Part shown: positions 35,072 through 44,099 of the stretch, one piece after another
Layout of the letters: each line of letters starts with the position of its first letter
How positions within the stretch are numbered: the stretch's first letter is position 1
NCBI RefSeq assembly: GCF_007747215.1
Contig: NZ_CP036273.1
Location: forward strand, 3,642,322-3,706,321
From: Urbifossiella limnaea
GTDB lineage: Bacteria > Planctomycetota > Planctomycetia > Gemmatales > Gemmataceae
Length of the DNA stretch: 64,000 nucleotides
Direction of reading: 5' to 3'
The notes under the pieces: generated by a model
Told to the model about the DNA's origin: nothing
Seen by the model: the letters and a program-made list of their open reading frames with translations, nothing else
Databases searched by the model: none
Program-made: the position numbers and the translations under genes

Positions 35072-36676
35072 TTACTTCGCCACCTCGACGGCCCGCGTCT
35101 CGCGGATCACGGTCACGCGGATCTCGCCGGGGTAGTCCAACTGCTGCTCGATGGCGCGGGCGATGTCGCGCGACAGCTTCACCGCCTCGGCGTCCGTCGT
35201 TTGCCCGGCGTTGGCGATGACGCGGAGCTCGCGGCCGGCCTGGATCGCGTAGGCGTGCTCGACCACCGGGAAACCCATCGCCACCGCCTCCAGATTCTCC
35301 AGCCGCTTCACGTACTTTTCCAACGACTCCCGCCGCGCCCCCGGGCGGCTGGCGCTGATCGCGTCTGCGGCCGCCACCAGCACCGTGTAAATGTTGTCCA
35401 CCGTCACGTCGTCGTGGTGGCCTACGATGGCGTGCAGCACCTCCTTGCTCGTCTCGCCGTAGCGGCGGGCGAGCTCGGCGCCGACCTTCGGGTGGCCGCC
35501 CTCCATCTCGTGGTCGGCTGCCTTCCCCACGTCGTGCAGTAACCCGCAGCGACGTGCCAGCTGCGGGTTCAGGCCGAGTTCGCCGGCCATCAGTCCGCAC
35601 AGGTGGGCGACTTCCAGCGAGTGCTGGAGGACGTTCTGGCTGTAGCTCGTGCGGAACTTGAGGCGGCCGAGCAGGTGCAGCAGCTTCTCGTGCGGCTCGG
35701 GAACGTCCGCCTCAATGACCGCGGCCCGGCCGGTCTCGGTGACGTGCTTCTCCATCTCGGCCTGCGTCTCGGTCACCACCTCTTCGATCCGCGTCGGGTG
35801 GATGCGGCCGTCGGCGATGAGCTTGGCCAGGGCGAGCCGGGCCGTCTCGCGGCGGACGTTGTCGAACGCCGACACGATCACCACGCCGGGCGTGTCGTCC
35901 ACGATCACGTCCACGCCGGTGGCCTTCTCGAAGGCCCGGATGTTCCGCCCCTCGCGGCCGATGATGCGGCCCTTGATGTCGTCGGACGGGATGTCCACCG
36001 TGCTCACGGTCGTGTCGGCGGTGTGGTCGGCGGCGAAGCGCTGGATGGCCGTGGCGAGCACCTCGCGGGCCTTCGCCTCGGCCTGCTGGCGGATCCGCTC
36101 CTCGTGCTGGCGGATGCGGGCGGCGGCCTCCTCGGCCAGCTCGCGGTCGAGCCGGTCGAGCAGCATCCGCTCCGCCTCCTCGCGTGACATGCCACTCAGC
36201 TGCTGAAGCGTGCGCGTCTGCTCGGTGGCAAGATCGTCCAGTTGCTTGGCCTTCTCCTGGAGGCGCTCCTTGCGCTCGGAGAGCTTTTTCTGCACCGATT
36301 CGAGTTGCCGCTCCTTGCGGGCCAGCTCGCGGGCCTTCTGCTCCGCGGCGTCCTCCCGCTTCTCGGCGCGGCGCTCCAGCTCGCGCACCTCGCCGCGGGC
36401 CTGGTCCAGCTCGCGCGTCAGCTCGTCGCGGCGCCGGCCGGCCTCGTCGCGCGCCCGCGCCTCGGCCTCGCGGACGATGCCGTCGGCCTCCTGCCGGCCC
36501 CGCTCGACCAGCTCTCGCGCCCGGTTCTCGGCCTGACGCGTTTCCTCTTGCAGGCGGGCGGCTTCCATCACGGACAGCGACGGGCCGCGGCCGAGGGTGC
36601 GGACGGTGACATACGTGAGCGCGGCGCCGGCGGCGGCCGCTCCGGCGGCCAGCCCGGCGGCGAGTTCGGGTTCCAT
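35072..36676 (-). CDS. rny: Ribonuclease Y
   Basis: 534 residues from the ATG at 36676; the frame opens at 36994, but the extra part is unrelated. An Ala-rich membrane anchor lies at about residues 4-24. A long charged coiled coil runs to about residue 200. The KH domain has [24 protein letters not shown], and the HD domain has [30 protein letters not shown] with the metal-binding His-Asp pair. The C-terminus [16 protein letters not shown] is typical. RNase Y initiates mRNA decay as a membrane-bound endonuclease. A candidate promoter lies about 155 bases upstream. Confidence 0.97.
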   Translation of the reverse strand: MEPELAAGLAAGAAAAGAALTYVTVRTLGRGPSLSVMEAARLQEETRQAENRARELVERGRQEADGIVREAEARARDEAGRRRDELTRELDQARGEVRELERRAEKREDAAEQKARELARKERQLESVQKKLSERKERLQEKAKQLDDLATEQTRTLQQLSGMSREEAERMLLDRLDRELAEEAAARIRQHEERIRQQAEAKAREVLATAIQRFAADHTADTTVSTVDIPSDDIKGRIIGREGRNIRAFEKATGVDVIVDDTPGVVIVSAFDNVRRETARLALAKLIADGRIHPTRIEEVVTETQAEMEKHVTETGRAAVIEADVPEPHEKLLHLLGRLKFRTSYSQNVLQHSLEVAHLCGLMAGELGLNPQLARRCGLLHDVGKAADHEMEGGHPKVGAELARRYGETSKEVLHAIVGHHDDVTVDNIYTVLVAAADAISASRPGARRESLEKYVKRLENLEAVAMGFPVVEHAYAIQAGRELRVIANAGQTTDAEAVKLSRDIARAIEQQLDYPGEIRVTVIRETRAVEVAK

Positions 36677-37046
36677 GGGAACGGTCCTTCCCGCGTGTCG
36701 GCCGGGCCGATCGGGCGGGGGTCTGTCGCGGGTGAGGTCGGGTATGCAAGCCGCCGTCCGGGCGGCCGGTCGGCACAACGGCCGGCCGGAACCCGCCCGG
36801 TCGTCCGTGGGGGGCGGGATGTTGGCATTATGCGGACGTGCGAATCCGTTCGCAACCGGCTTCGCCGGCTCTGGCAACGGCCACGGACGCGCCACAACCG
36901 GCTCTTTTTTGGCCACCGGGGCGAGTTCTGTGACGGCCCCGTGAAGGTTCGTTGAAAGGGCTGTTGCCCACCTTTTGGGAGCCCGCCGGGGCAAGTATCT
37001 CTGACGTGCGGGAGTCGCCCGCGACCGGATATGCTGAGGGCTGCAC
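36677..37046. other. 370-base divergent intergenic region between rny and the DUF1559 genes
   Basis: No open frame with coding character was found here. It contains small GC hairpins (AACCGGCTTCGCCGG near 36853) and one candidate promoter for rny. Towards 37047 the sequence becomes slightly more A/T-rich (GCAAGTATCT, GGATATGCTGAGGG), where the DUF1559 promoter and leader should lie. No riboswitch-like structure was recognised. Confidence 0.6.
36827..36855 (-). promoter_or_regulatory. Candidate promoter of rny
   Basis: On the minus strand TTGCGA (36850-36855) and CATAAT (36827-36832) are separated by exactly 17 bases, about 150 bases upstream of the rny ATG. Pattern evidence only, and it implies a long 5' leader. 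Confidence 0.4.
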
Positions 37047-37934
37047 GTGCGTCAGGCGAAACATCATGCGTTCACACTCATCGAGTTGCTGGTCGTCATC
37101 GCGATCATTGCCATCTTGATCGGGCTGCTCCTGCCGGCCGTCCAGAAGGTCCGCGAGGCCGCCGCGCGGAGCACCTGCTCGAACAACCTGAAGCAGATCG
37201 GCCTGGGCATGCACGCCCACCACGACGGGCTCCGCGAGTTCCCGACGGCCGGGTCCGACGGGCCGAACCAGAGCTGCTGCAACGCCACGTCGCGCGTCGG
37301 CTGGACGTGGATGTTCCAGCTCACGCCGTACATCGAGCAGCAGAACGTGTTCAACCTCCCCGAGACCGCCGCGGGGAACACCCAGGTCGCGCAGACGGCC
37401 ATCAAGATCTACTACTGCCCGTCGCGCCGCCAGCCGGTGCTGTACTCCAACGGCGGGCGGTGCGACTACGCCGGGAACGGCGGCCGCAACATGGCCGGGA
37501 ACGGCACCGAGGGCGTGTTCGTCCGCCAGTGGCGCGCCCCCGGCACCACGATGTCGCCGACGGCCCCGGTGGAGCAGCGGCGGACGCTGACCGACATCAC
37601 CGACGGCACCTCGAACACGGTGATGGTGGCGGAGAAGCAGGTGCATTTCTCCGTGCTCGGCTCTGCGGGCGGGGACAACGAGGTGTGGAACAACTCGGGA
37701 TGGGACCAGGACCACCAGCGGTTCGGCGAGGCCGTGCCGGAGCCCGACGACAAGCACCCGACCTCGGCGTCGTCGACGTTCTGGTCGGTCCGGTTCGGCG
37801 GCTCGCACCCGGGCGTGTTCAACGCCGTGATGGCCGACGGGTCCGTGCGGTCGATGCGGTACACGGCCGACGCCGCGAACTGGATGCGGGTGTGCCTCAT
37901 CGGCGACGGCCAGGTCATCACGACCGACTTCTAA
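37047..37934 (+). CDS. DUF1559 protein with prepilin-type N-terminus (first of tandem pair)
   Basis: 295 residues from a GTG start, with GAGGG about 8 bases upstream. The type IV prepilin-like signal [24 protein letters not shown] lies at residues 9-32, with FTLIE marking the cleavage site. The typical planctomycete [25 protein letters not shown] follows. The DUF1559 C-terminal motif is [25 protein letters not shown]1559 proteins are hugely expanded in Planctomycetes, and their function is not established; pseudopilin or surface-fibre roles are suspected. The next gene, a paralogue, starts 49 bases later. Confidence 0.93.
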   Translation: MRQAKHHAFTLIELLVVIAIIAILIGLLLPAVQKVREAAARSTCSNNLKQIGLGMHAHHDGLREFPTAGSDGPNQSCCNATSRVGWTWMFQLTPYIEQQNVFNLPETAAGNTQVAQTAIKIYYCPSRRQPVLYSNGGRCDYAGNGGRNMAGNGTEGVFVRQWRAPGTTMSPTAPVEQRRTLTDITDGTSNTVMVAEKQVHFSVLGSAGGDNEVWNNSGWDQDHQRFGEAVPEPDDKHPTSASSTFWSVRFGGSHPGVFNAVMADGSVRSMRYTADAANWMRVCLIGDGQVITTDF

Positions 37935-37983
37935 CCCGCCCCGAAACCCACCCCCCACACTCGTCACACACGAGGTCCCTTCC

Positions 37984-38976
37984 GTGATCCGATACACCCG
38001 CCAATCTCGGGCGTTCACGCTGATCGAACTGCTGGTCGTGATCGCCATCATCGCCATCCTCATCGGGCTGCTGCTGCCGGCGGTCCAGAAGGTGCGCGAG
38101 GCCGCGGCCCGGAGTGCGTGCCAGAACAACATGAAGCAGCTCGGCCTCGGGCTGCACAACTTCCAGTCCACCGTCGGGCACTTCCCGGCGGGCGCGCTGC
38201 GGGCGCCGAACACGGGCACCGTCGGACCGATCTTCACGAAGATGGGTGTGACCCGGAACGGCGTCCGGCACGCGTGGTCGGTGTTCCTCCTGCCGCACAT
38301 CGAGCAGGGGCCGCTGTTCCAGCAGTACAACCTGAACGAGGACTGGGCCGCTGCCGCCAACGACACGGCTCGTGCCACGCAACTCAAGGTCATGTCGTGC
38401 CCGTCCACGCCGGGCGGGTCGCGGGTGTTCTCGCGGTCCGTGTCCATCCCCACGGGGGCGGGCGGCGGCACGCGGACGATCAACATCGCCTCCGGCGACT
38501 ACGCGCCCAACAACGCCTACGGCTCGGCCCTGGAAGGCGCCGGGCTCGCGGACGTGACGGTGAACCGGAACGGCATCCTCCAGGTGGTCACCGCCAACAC
38601 GCACCAGATGTTCAGCATCCCCGAGATCCGCGACGGCACGTCGAACACCGTGCTCCTGTCGGAATGTGCCGGCCGCCCCGACCGGTGGACCGGCCCGACC
38701 ATGACCGCCGCCCTCGGCGGGCTCGATGGCGGGTGGGCGGACCACGACAACGAGTACATCACCCACGGCGCCGTGTCGAAGACGAACACGGCGTCCCCCG
38801 GTCCGTGTCACACCAACTGCCACAACGGGAACGAGGTGTACTCGTTCCACGTGGGCGGGGCGATGCACGTGTTCGGCGACGGGTCCGTGCGGTTCATCCG
38901 CGAGAGCATGGACATGCGGCTGTTTGTGAAGTTCCTGACGCGGTCGGGCAACGACGTGGTTCCCCTCGACAACTGA
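37984..38976 (+). CDS. DUF1559 protein with prepilin-type N-terminus (second of tandem pair)
   Basis: 330 residues from a GTG start. The N-terminal 45 residues are almost identical in protein sequence to the preceding gene ([34 protein letters not shown]), but the codons differ at many silent sites, so the duplication is old. The middle contains the [14 protein letters not shown] motif of the family, and the end has [18 protein letters not shown]. It is followed after 14 bases by a small lipoprotein gene, a common planctomycete arrangement. Confidence 0.93.
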   Translation: MIRYTRQSRAFTLIELLVVIAIIAILIGLLLPAVQKVREAAARSACQNNMKQLGLGLHNFQSTVGHFPAGALRAPNTGTVGPIFTKMGVTRNGVRHAWSVFLLPHIEQGPLFQQYNLNEDWAAAANDTARATQLKVMSCPSTPGGSRVFSRSVSIPTGAGGGTRTINIASGDYAPNNAYGSALEGAGLADVTVNRNGILQVVTANTHQMFSIPEIRDGTSNTVLLSECAGRPDRWTGPTMTAALGGLDGGWADHDNEYITHGAVSKTNTASPGPCHTNCHNGNEVYSFHVGGAMHVFGDGSVRFIRESMDMRLFVKFLTRSGNDVVPLDN

Positions 38977-38990
38977 CCGGAGCGGACGTG

Positions 38991-39449
38991 ATGCGCGTGC
39001 TGACGGGAACGATGCTTGTCGTGGTTGCGGGGTGCTCCGCCGCCGAGCCGCCGGTGACGGTCCACCCGGTTCGGGGGCAGGTGCTGTACGACGGCAAGCC
39101 GGCCCAGGGCGTGAAGGTGTACTTCATCCCGACGAGCGCACCGGTGGTGCCGCAGATTCCGATGAACCCGCACGGCGTGACCGGGCCGGACGGCTCGTTC
39201 GAGCTGTCCACGTTCGGCACGAACGACGGTGCCGCGGAAGGCGGGTACCAGGTCGTACTCGACTGGCCCGAGCCGGCCGGTGAGGGTGAAGAGGAGGACA
39301 TGACCGACCGCCTGCTCGGCTGGTACGGCCCCGTCCACTCGAAGCTGACCGTAACGGTGACCGCGGGGGCGAACGTGGTCCCGCCCTTCAAGCTCGCCGC
39401 CGTCAGCCGGCCGCCCGGCGAAGTGCAAGGCGTGCCGGGCAAGAACTGA
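38991..39449 (+). CDS. Small lipoprotein with transthyretin/carboxypeptidase-regulatory-like domain
   Basis: 152 residues from the ATG at 38991. The lipobox VVAGC places the lipidated Cys at residue 15. The mature part starts VHPVRGQVLYDGKPAQGVKVYFIP and continues TGPDGSFELSTF, the beta-sandwich pattern of carboxypeptidase-regulatory-like or transthyretin-like domains. Such lipoproteins commonly follow DUF1559 genes in planctomycetes; the two products may interact in the envelope. The last 25 residues are Pro/Gly-rich. A strong terminator lies 19 bases after the stop. Confidence 0.85.
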   Translation: MRVLTGTMLVVVAGCSAAEPPVTVHPVRGQVLYDGKPAQGVKVYFIPTSAPVVPQIPMNPHGVTGPDGSFELSTFGTNDGAAEGGYQVVLDWPEPAGEGEEEDMTDRLLGWYGPVHSKLTVTVTAGANVVPPFKLAAVSRPPGEVQGVPGKN

Positions 39450-39467
39450 ACCGCCATCAGCTCACCG

Positions 39468-39507
39468 GCCGCTCGAACTCGTCGCCCCCGAGTTCGAGCG
39501 GCTTTTT
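39468..39507 (+). terminator. Intrinsic terminator of the DUF1559 operon
   Basis: GCCGCTCGAACTCG (39468-39481) and its perfect complement (39489-39502) enclose a 7-base loop and are followed directly by TTTTT. Confidence 0.88.
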
Positions 39508-39589
39508 CGCTTGCGGACACGTCTGCGGTCGATCACAAATAACTATCGCTTATCGGCTCCGACGGGGGCCGTCACCATCACCCCGAGGT

Positions 39590-39919
39590 GTGCCCGTGTT
39601 CCGTGTGTTGCTCCCGGCCGTTGTGACCGCGGTGCTCGTCGCCGGCGGCGGGTCGGTCGCTCAAGACGCCAAGAAGGACACGAAGAAGGCCGACCCGGCC
39701 CCGAAGGCCAAGGGGTTCCTGCCGCAGAACTACGGCAAGCTGGGCCTCACAGACACGCAGAAGCAGCAGGTTTACGAAGTGCAGGCGAAGTACAACACCG
39801 AGATCGACAAGCTCGACGCCAAGATTCGTGAGCTGAAAGCAGCGCGCGACAAGGAGGTGAAGGCCGTCCTGACCCCCGAGCAGAAGAAGCGGCTCGAAGA
39901 AATCCTCCTCGGCAAATGA
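39590..39919 (+). CDS. Small secreted protein with LTxxQ-like helices
   Basis: 109 residues from a GTG at 39590, with GAGG just upstream; a second GTG two codons later is possible. The signal peptide VFRVLLPAVVTAVLVAGGGSVAQ is followed by a Lys-rich stretch. A helical part then carries GLTDTQKQQVYEVQAKYNTEIDKLDAKI and VLTPEQKKRLEEILLGK. The two L-T-x-x-Q motifs recall the Spy/CpxP family of periplasmic stress chaperones, but with this short length the match is tentative. The next small gene starts 15 bases later. Confidence 0.75.
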   Translation: MPVFRVLLPAVVTAVLVAGGGSVAQDAKKDTKKADPAPKAKGFLPQNYGKLGLTDTQKQQVYEVQAKYNTEIDKLDAKIRELKAARDKEVKAVLTPEQKKRLEEILLGK

Positions 39920-39934
39920 CACCGGACCGGCGCA

Positions 39935-40309
39935 ATGGGAATGCAACGCTCCGTCCGCTTCGCCCCCGGCGGCGTCCCTGGGTGGGACGCCGTTTGCGGG
40001 CAACTCGCTCGGGTCGGCGTGGTGGTGTCCGTGAAGATGATTGATGGGCTCCCGGCGTTCCCGGACGAGGTGCCGGAACCGGGCTGGAAGGAACTCCGCG
40101 TCGGCACTCCGGGTGGAATGGTGACCCTGCGATCCGCCCCGGACGCGGTTACGTGTGTGGTCTGGGGCAACGCGGACGACCGGCTCCGGGCCGACTGGGA
40201 CACGCTGTGTTGGGCCTGCGCCGCGGCCGGCGGCGGGCAGGTCGAGACGCCCGACGGACTCACTTCCGCTGACGCCTTCGCCCGTTCCGTGGGCTTGAAA
40301 CCCGCATAA
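39935..40309 (+). CDS. Hypothetical protein of 124 residues
   Basis: Starts at the ATG at 39935, 15 bases after the preceding stop, with ACCGG-type weak ribosome site. No signal peptide or membrane helix. The sequence alternates strands and turns (VVVSVKMIDGLPAFPDEVPEPGWKELRVGTPGGMVTLRS, then VTCVVWGNADDRLRADWDTLCWACAAAGGG) and looks like a small alpha/beta protein with three cysteines. No family was recognised. It is probably co-transcribed with the small secreted protein before it. Confidence 0.65.
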   Translation: MGMQRSVRFAPGGVPGWDAVCGQLARVGVVVSVKMIDGLPAFPDEVPEPGWKELRVGTPGGMVTLRSAPDAVTCVVWGNADDRLRADWDTLCWACAAAGGGQVETPDGLTSADAFARSVGLKPA

Positions 40310-40398
40310 CCCGCACACTCGACCCACGCCCCGCCGCCAGCTGGCACTTCGCCGTGACCACCCGCCCGCCCTCTGGCCGATAAGCCCCCCACAGCCCC

Positions 40399-40410
40399 GC
40401 AACCGGTTGC
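40399..40410. promoter_or_regulatory. Perfect 12-bp palindrome upstream of lpxD
   Basis: GCAACCGGTTGC lies 88 bases before the lpxD GTG in a 188-base gap. It could be an operator half-site pair; nothing else in the gap supports a regulator. Nearby repeats of GGTTCC and GTTCC are also seen. Confidence 0.25.
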
Positions 40411-40497
40411 CCTTGTCGGCGCCGCCGGGTTCCGTTAAGTTCCGCCGCCCCGGGGGTTCCGGGGGGGTCCGCGGCTCGTCGGGAAAAGGGCCACACC

Positions 40498-41520
40498 GTG
40501 TCCGTCACCGTCCGACAACTCGCGGAGTGGGTGCGAGGCGAAGTCCTCGGCGACGGCGACCTCGCCGTCGAGGACGCGCGGACGCTCACCGACGCTCGCG
40601 CCGGCGACATCACCTTCGTGGACGGCGAGAAGCACGCCGCCGCGTGGCACGCCTCGCCCGCGGCCGCGGCCGTGGCCCCGCCGTCGATCCCAGTCAACGG
40701 CCGGCCACTAATCCGCGTCGCCGACCCGCTGCTGGCCTTCGCCGAAATCGTCCGCCACCTTCGCGGCCGGGCGCCGCTCCCGGCCGGCGAGATTCATCCC
40801 ACTGCTCTCGTCCACCCGACGGCGCGGCTCGGGGAGGGCGTGTCCGTCGGCCCGTTCGCGGTCATCGGCGAGGACTCGGAGATCGGCGCGGGCTCGGTGC
40901 TGAGTTCAGGCGTCGTGGTGGGCCGCGGCTGTCGCATCGGGGCGGGGTCGGTGCTGCACCCGCGCGTCGTCCTGTACGACGACTGCGTTCTCGGCGACCG
41001 CGTCGTCATCCACGCGAACGCGGTCATCGGCGCGGACGGGTTCGGCTACCGCACGCAGGCCGGCCGGCACGTCAAGGTGCCGCAGCTGGGGTGGGTCGAG
41101 ATCGAGAACGACGTGGAAATCGGCGCCAGCTCGACGGTGGACCGCGGCACGTTCGGCCCGACGCGGATCGGCACCGGCACGAAGATCGACAACCTGGTGA
41201 TGGTCGGCCACAACTGCCAGATCGGCCGGCACAACATCCTCGCCGCGCAGGTCGGCGTCGCCGGGTCGAGCGTCACCGGCGAGTACGTGGTGATGGCCGG
41301 GCAGGTGGGCGTTGCCGACCACCTCCGGGTCGGCGACCGCACGATTATCGCGGCCAAGAGCGGCGTCCTGAGCGACGTGGCGGCAGACATGCGGGTGCTC
41401 GGCTACCCGGCCCGGCCGGACTCGCACATGAAGCGGGTGTGGGTGCTCCTCGACCACCTGCCGGACTGGCGGCGCGACCTGAAGCGTGTCAAGGAACACC
41501 TCGGCCTGGGGGACGAGTGA
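40498..41520 (+). CDS. lpxD: UDP-3-O-acylglucosamine N-acyltransferase
   Basis: 340 residues from a GTG start. The N-terminal uridine-binding domain (DARTLTDARAGDITFVDGEKH) is followed by a left-handed beta helix of hexapeptide repeats from about residue 100 (IHPTALVHPTARLGEGVSVGPFAVIGEDSEIG). The conserved GADGFGY and the catalytic-His region VMVGHNCQIGRHN are intact. LpxD adds the N-linked acyl chain in lipid A synthesis. It is coupled by a GTGA overlap to lpxI. Other lpx genes are not in the window. Confidence 0.96.
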   Translation: MSVTVRQLAEWVRGEVLGDGDLAVEDARTLTDARAGDITFVDGEKHAAAWHASPAAAAVAPPSIPVNGRPLIRVADPLLAFAEIVRHLRGRAPLPAGEIHPTALVHPTARLGEGVSVGPFAVIGEDSEIGAGSVLSSGVVVGRGCRIGAGSVLHPRVVLYDDCVLGDRVVIHANAVIGADGFGYRTQAGRHVKVPQLGWVEIENDVEIGASSTVDRGTFGPTRIGTGTKIDNLVMVGHNCQIGRHNILAAQVGVAGSSVTGEYVVMAGQVGVADHLRVGDRTIIAAKSGVLSDVAADMRVLGYPARPDSHMKRVWVLLDHLPDWRRDLKRVKEHLGLGDE

Positions 41521-42410
41521 CCGGCCTGCGGCTGAACCCGTTCGCCGCCCGCCCGCCGCGCACCGGGCCCGAGCCGGTCGGGCTGCTGGCCTGCGCCGGC
41601 CGCTTCCCGATCATCTTCGCCGAGAAGGCGCGCGAGGCCGGCGTGCCGGTCGTGTGCCTCGGCGTCCGGGGGATGGCCGACCCGGTACTGAAGGACCTGT
41701 GCGCCGAGTTCCGCTGGATGCCGCGGGCGTCCCTCGGGTTCATGATCCACACGTTCCGCCGCGCCGGCGTCCGCCGGTTCACGATGGCCGGCAAGTTCCA
41801 CAAGCACCAGCTGCTGAAACCCTGGATGCTCGTGCGCTTCCTCCCCGACTGGCGGATGCTCCGGTTCTGGTTTTTCGGCTCGCGCCGCGCCAACAACGAC
41901 GACTCCATCCTGCTCGGCCTCATCCAGGAGTTCCGGTCGCACGGCCTGGACTGCGTCTCGCCCCTCGAACTCTGTCCGGAGCTGCTCGTGCGCGAAGGCC
42001 TCCTCACCCGCCGCCGGCCGACCGCGAACGAGGAGCTCGACATCCGCGTCGGCTGGGCGCTGGCCCGCGAGATGGGCCGGCTCGACGTGGGGCAGAGCGT
42101 CATGATCCGCAACCGGGCCGTCGTCGCCGTCGAGGCCATCGAGGGGACCGACCGCGCCATCCTCCGCGCCGGCGAGCTGTGCGGCGGCACCGGGTTCGTC
42201 GTGGTGAAGGTCGCCAAGCCGGCCCAGGACATGCGGTTCGACGTGCCCACCGTCGGTGTGCAGACCATCGAGTCCATGAGGGCCGCGGGCGGCAAGGTGC
42301 TGGCGATCGAGGCCGGTAAGACCATCCTGATCGACGAGGCGGAGACGGTGGCACTCGCCGACCGGTACGGCATCGCTGTAACCGCCCTGGCCGAGTCGCC
42401 GCCGGGCTGA
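41517..42410 (+). CDS. lpxI: UDP-2,3-diacylglucosamine pyrophosphatase LpxI (DUF1009)
   Basis: 297 residues from a GTG that overlaps the lpxD stop (GTGA). The N-terminus has VGLLACAGRFPIIFAEKAREAGVPVV. The C-terminal catalytic domain carries VAVEAIEGTDRAILRAGELCGGTGFVVVKVAKPAQDMRFDVPTVG, shown here as the DUF1009 hallmark around residues 200-245. LpxI hydrolyses UDP-2,3-diacyl-GlcN to lipid X in bacteria lacking LpxH. Its direct coupling to lpxD supports a functioning lipid A pathway in this planctomycete. Confidence 0.94.
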   Translation: MTGLRLNPFAARPPRTGPEPVGLLACAGRFPIIFAEKAREAGVPVVCLGVRGMADPVLKDLCAEFRWMPRASLGFMIHTFRRAGVRRFTMAGKFHKHQLLKPWMLVRFLPDWRMLRFWFFGSRRANNDDSILLGLIQEFRSHGLDCVSPLELCPELLVREGLLTRRRPTANEELDIRVGWALAREMGRLDVGQSVMIRNRAVVAVEAIEGTDRAILRAGELCGGTGFVVVKVAKPAQDMRFDVPTVGVQTIESMRAAGGKVLAIEAGKTILIDEAETVALADRYGIAVTALAESPPG

Positions 42411-42491
42411 GTCACGATTTCCCCTTTCCCCGCCGGGCCCGCGGCTCGATAATCCAGCATCCTTCCCGGCTGCCGGCGGTCCCAGCCCGAC

Positions 42492-43982
42492 ATGGGTTCC
42501 ACGACGTTTCTGCTGCCGAACCCCCTGCCGCCGGCGGCCGAGTCACTCTTGCGCCTGGCCTGCGTGGCCGGCGGTTACGACCAGGCGCCGACGCCTACCG
42601 CCGTCCGCGTCGAGGGCGACCGTCTAATTCTGTCTCGCGACTCGGCAGAGAGCGGCTTCCTCGTCGTGCCGTGGCCGGTCGGATCGGGCGGCGCGGTGGT
42701 GACGACGAGCGCGACCGTCCGCGAGCGGCCCGAGTCCTACCGGCTGCTCACGGAACTGGCCCGCGGCAAGTTGAATCAGCTCCGCACACAGCTCGGCGAG
42801 TGGAAAGACATCGGCCTACAAACTCCGCCCGAGTTCGAGGCCGACCTCGCCGACCTGATCCGCCTGTTCGGTCAGGCCGTGTTGGCACCTGACGGCACGG
42901 CCGCGGACGATGCCGCGGCGCGTGCCCTGGAGCACGGCTACGTCCTCGCGGACCGGCTTGTGCAGCTGTACGTGGATCAGATGTTCGCCACGCGGCATGA
43001 GGACGAGGGGAAGCTCGGCTCGTGGCTCGCCGCCACCACGCCGGTCCCCGTCCCGCCGCCGCTCGTGGCCGAGTTCCGGCGGGCGTTCTCGGCCGTTCGC
43101 GTCAGCATCCGCTGGGCCGACATCGAGCCCGAGGAGTCGCGCTACGACTGGGACCGCGTGGACGCCGCCATCACCGCCGCGGAGGAACTGGGTCTACCCG
43201 TAGTGTTCGGGCCGGTCATCGACCTGACGCCGGGGATGCTGCCGCCGTGGGCGGCGACCTGGCGCGGCGACATGCCGACCCTGGCCGCGTTCATGTGCGA
43301 CTACCTGGAGACGATCGTCAACCGGTACAAGGACCGCGTCCGCAGGTGGGTGGTGTGCGGCGGTGTGAACCACGCCGACGGCCTCGGGCTGTCCGACCAC
43401 GACCGCCTCCGCCTGGCCTCCCGCCTGTTCGAGGCCGCGGCGCAGCTCGACCCCGAACTCGACTTCGCCCTCGGGGTCGCGCAGCCGTTCGGCGACTACC
43501 TCGTGAGCGGCGACCAGACCATTACACCGCTCGCGTTCGTGGACGACCTGCTGCGGGCCGGCGCCCGCGTCGGCGGGATCGAGCTCGAACTCCGCACCGG
43601 CTCGCTTCCGCGCGGCAGCTTCCCGCGCGACCGGCTCGAAGTGTCGCGGCTGCTCGACCTGTTCGGCATCCTCGGCCCTCCGCTGGACGTGGTGCTGGCG
43701 TGCCCCGCCGGGTCGGGGACGGACCCGATCGCGCAGGCTCACGGCGAGGTGATCTGGTCGCCGGCGTGGCGCGGCCCGCCGACGCCGGAGGGCCAGGCCG
43801 AGTGGGGCATGGCCGTCGCGGCCCTGGCGCTGTGCAAGCCGCAGGTGCGCTCCGTGACGTGGGACCACTGGGCCGACGTCGAACCGCACCTGACGCCGAA
43901 CGGCGGACTCTTTGCCGTCAGCGGTCGGGCGAACCCGCTACTCGGCCGGCTCCAGGGGCTGAGGGCGACCCACCTCGAATGA
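42492..43982 (+). CDS. GH10-like TIM-barrel protein, probably not a canonical glycosidase
   Basis: 496 residues from ATG, without signal peptide. The first 180 residues are an N-terminal domain of unknown fold (MGSTTFLLPNPLPPAAES, later LNQLRTQLGEWKDIGLQTPP). From about residue 190 it resembles a glycoside hydrolase family 10 barrel: VRVSIRWADIEPEESRYDWDRVDAAI, LTPGMLPPW and IVNRYKDRVRRW. Where GH10 enzymes have W-D-V-V-N-E, this protein reads W286-V-V-C-G-G291, so the acid/base Glu is replaced by Gly. It probably binds sugar or has changed chemistry. It lies downstream of lpxI and upstream of the kinase gene. Confidence 0.75.
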   Translation: MGSTTFLLPNPLPPAAESLLRLACVAGGYDQAPTPTAVRVEGDRLILSRDSAESGFLVVPWPVGSGGAVVTTSATVRERPESYRLLTELARGKLNQLRTQLGEWKDIGLQTPPEFEADLADLIRLFGQAVLAPDGTAADDAAARALEHGYVLADRLVQLYVDQMFATRHEDEGKLGSWLAATTPVPVPPPLVAEFRRAFSAVRVSIRWADIEPEESRYDWDRVDAAITAAEELGLPVVFGPVIDLTPGMLPPWAATWRGDMPTLAAFMCDYLETIVNRYKDRVRRWVVCGGVNHADGLGLSDHDRLRLASRLFEAAAQLDPELDFALGVAQPFGDYLVSGDQTITPLAFVDDLLRAGARVGGIELELRTGSLPRGSFPRDRLEVSRLLDLFGILGPPLDVVLACPAGSGTDPIAQAHGEVIWSPAWRGPPTPEGQAEWGMAVAALALCKPQVRSVTWDHWADVEPHLTPNGGLFAVSGRANPLLGRLQGLRATHLE

Positions 43983-44099
43983 CCGACGCGGTGCTTGCGG
44001 GGGGGCCGGCCCGCGGCTAGAATTCCCGCGTCCTGTTCCGACTCGCGGCTACACACAATCCACACACCGGCGCGACCGTGCGCCCACGAGACTGAGGCG

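Noticed and set aside
36829-36842. The 14-mer TATGCGGACGTGCG shared with 56155-56168 as a common promoter element
   Set aside because: A 14-base GC-rich match is expected by chance several times in 64 kb, and the flanks are not similar.
37047-38976. The two DUF1559 genes as a recent duplication
   Set aside because: The N-terminal protein segments match, but the DNA differs at many silent positions, so it is an old paralogous pair.
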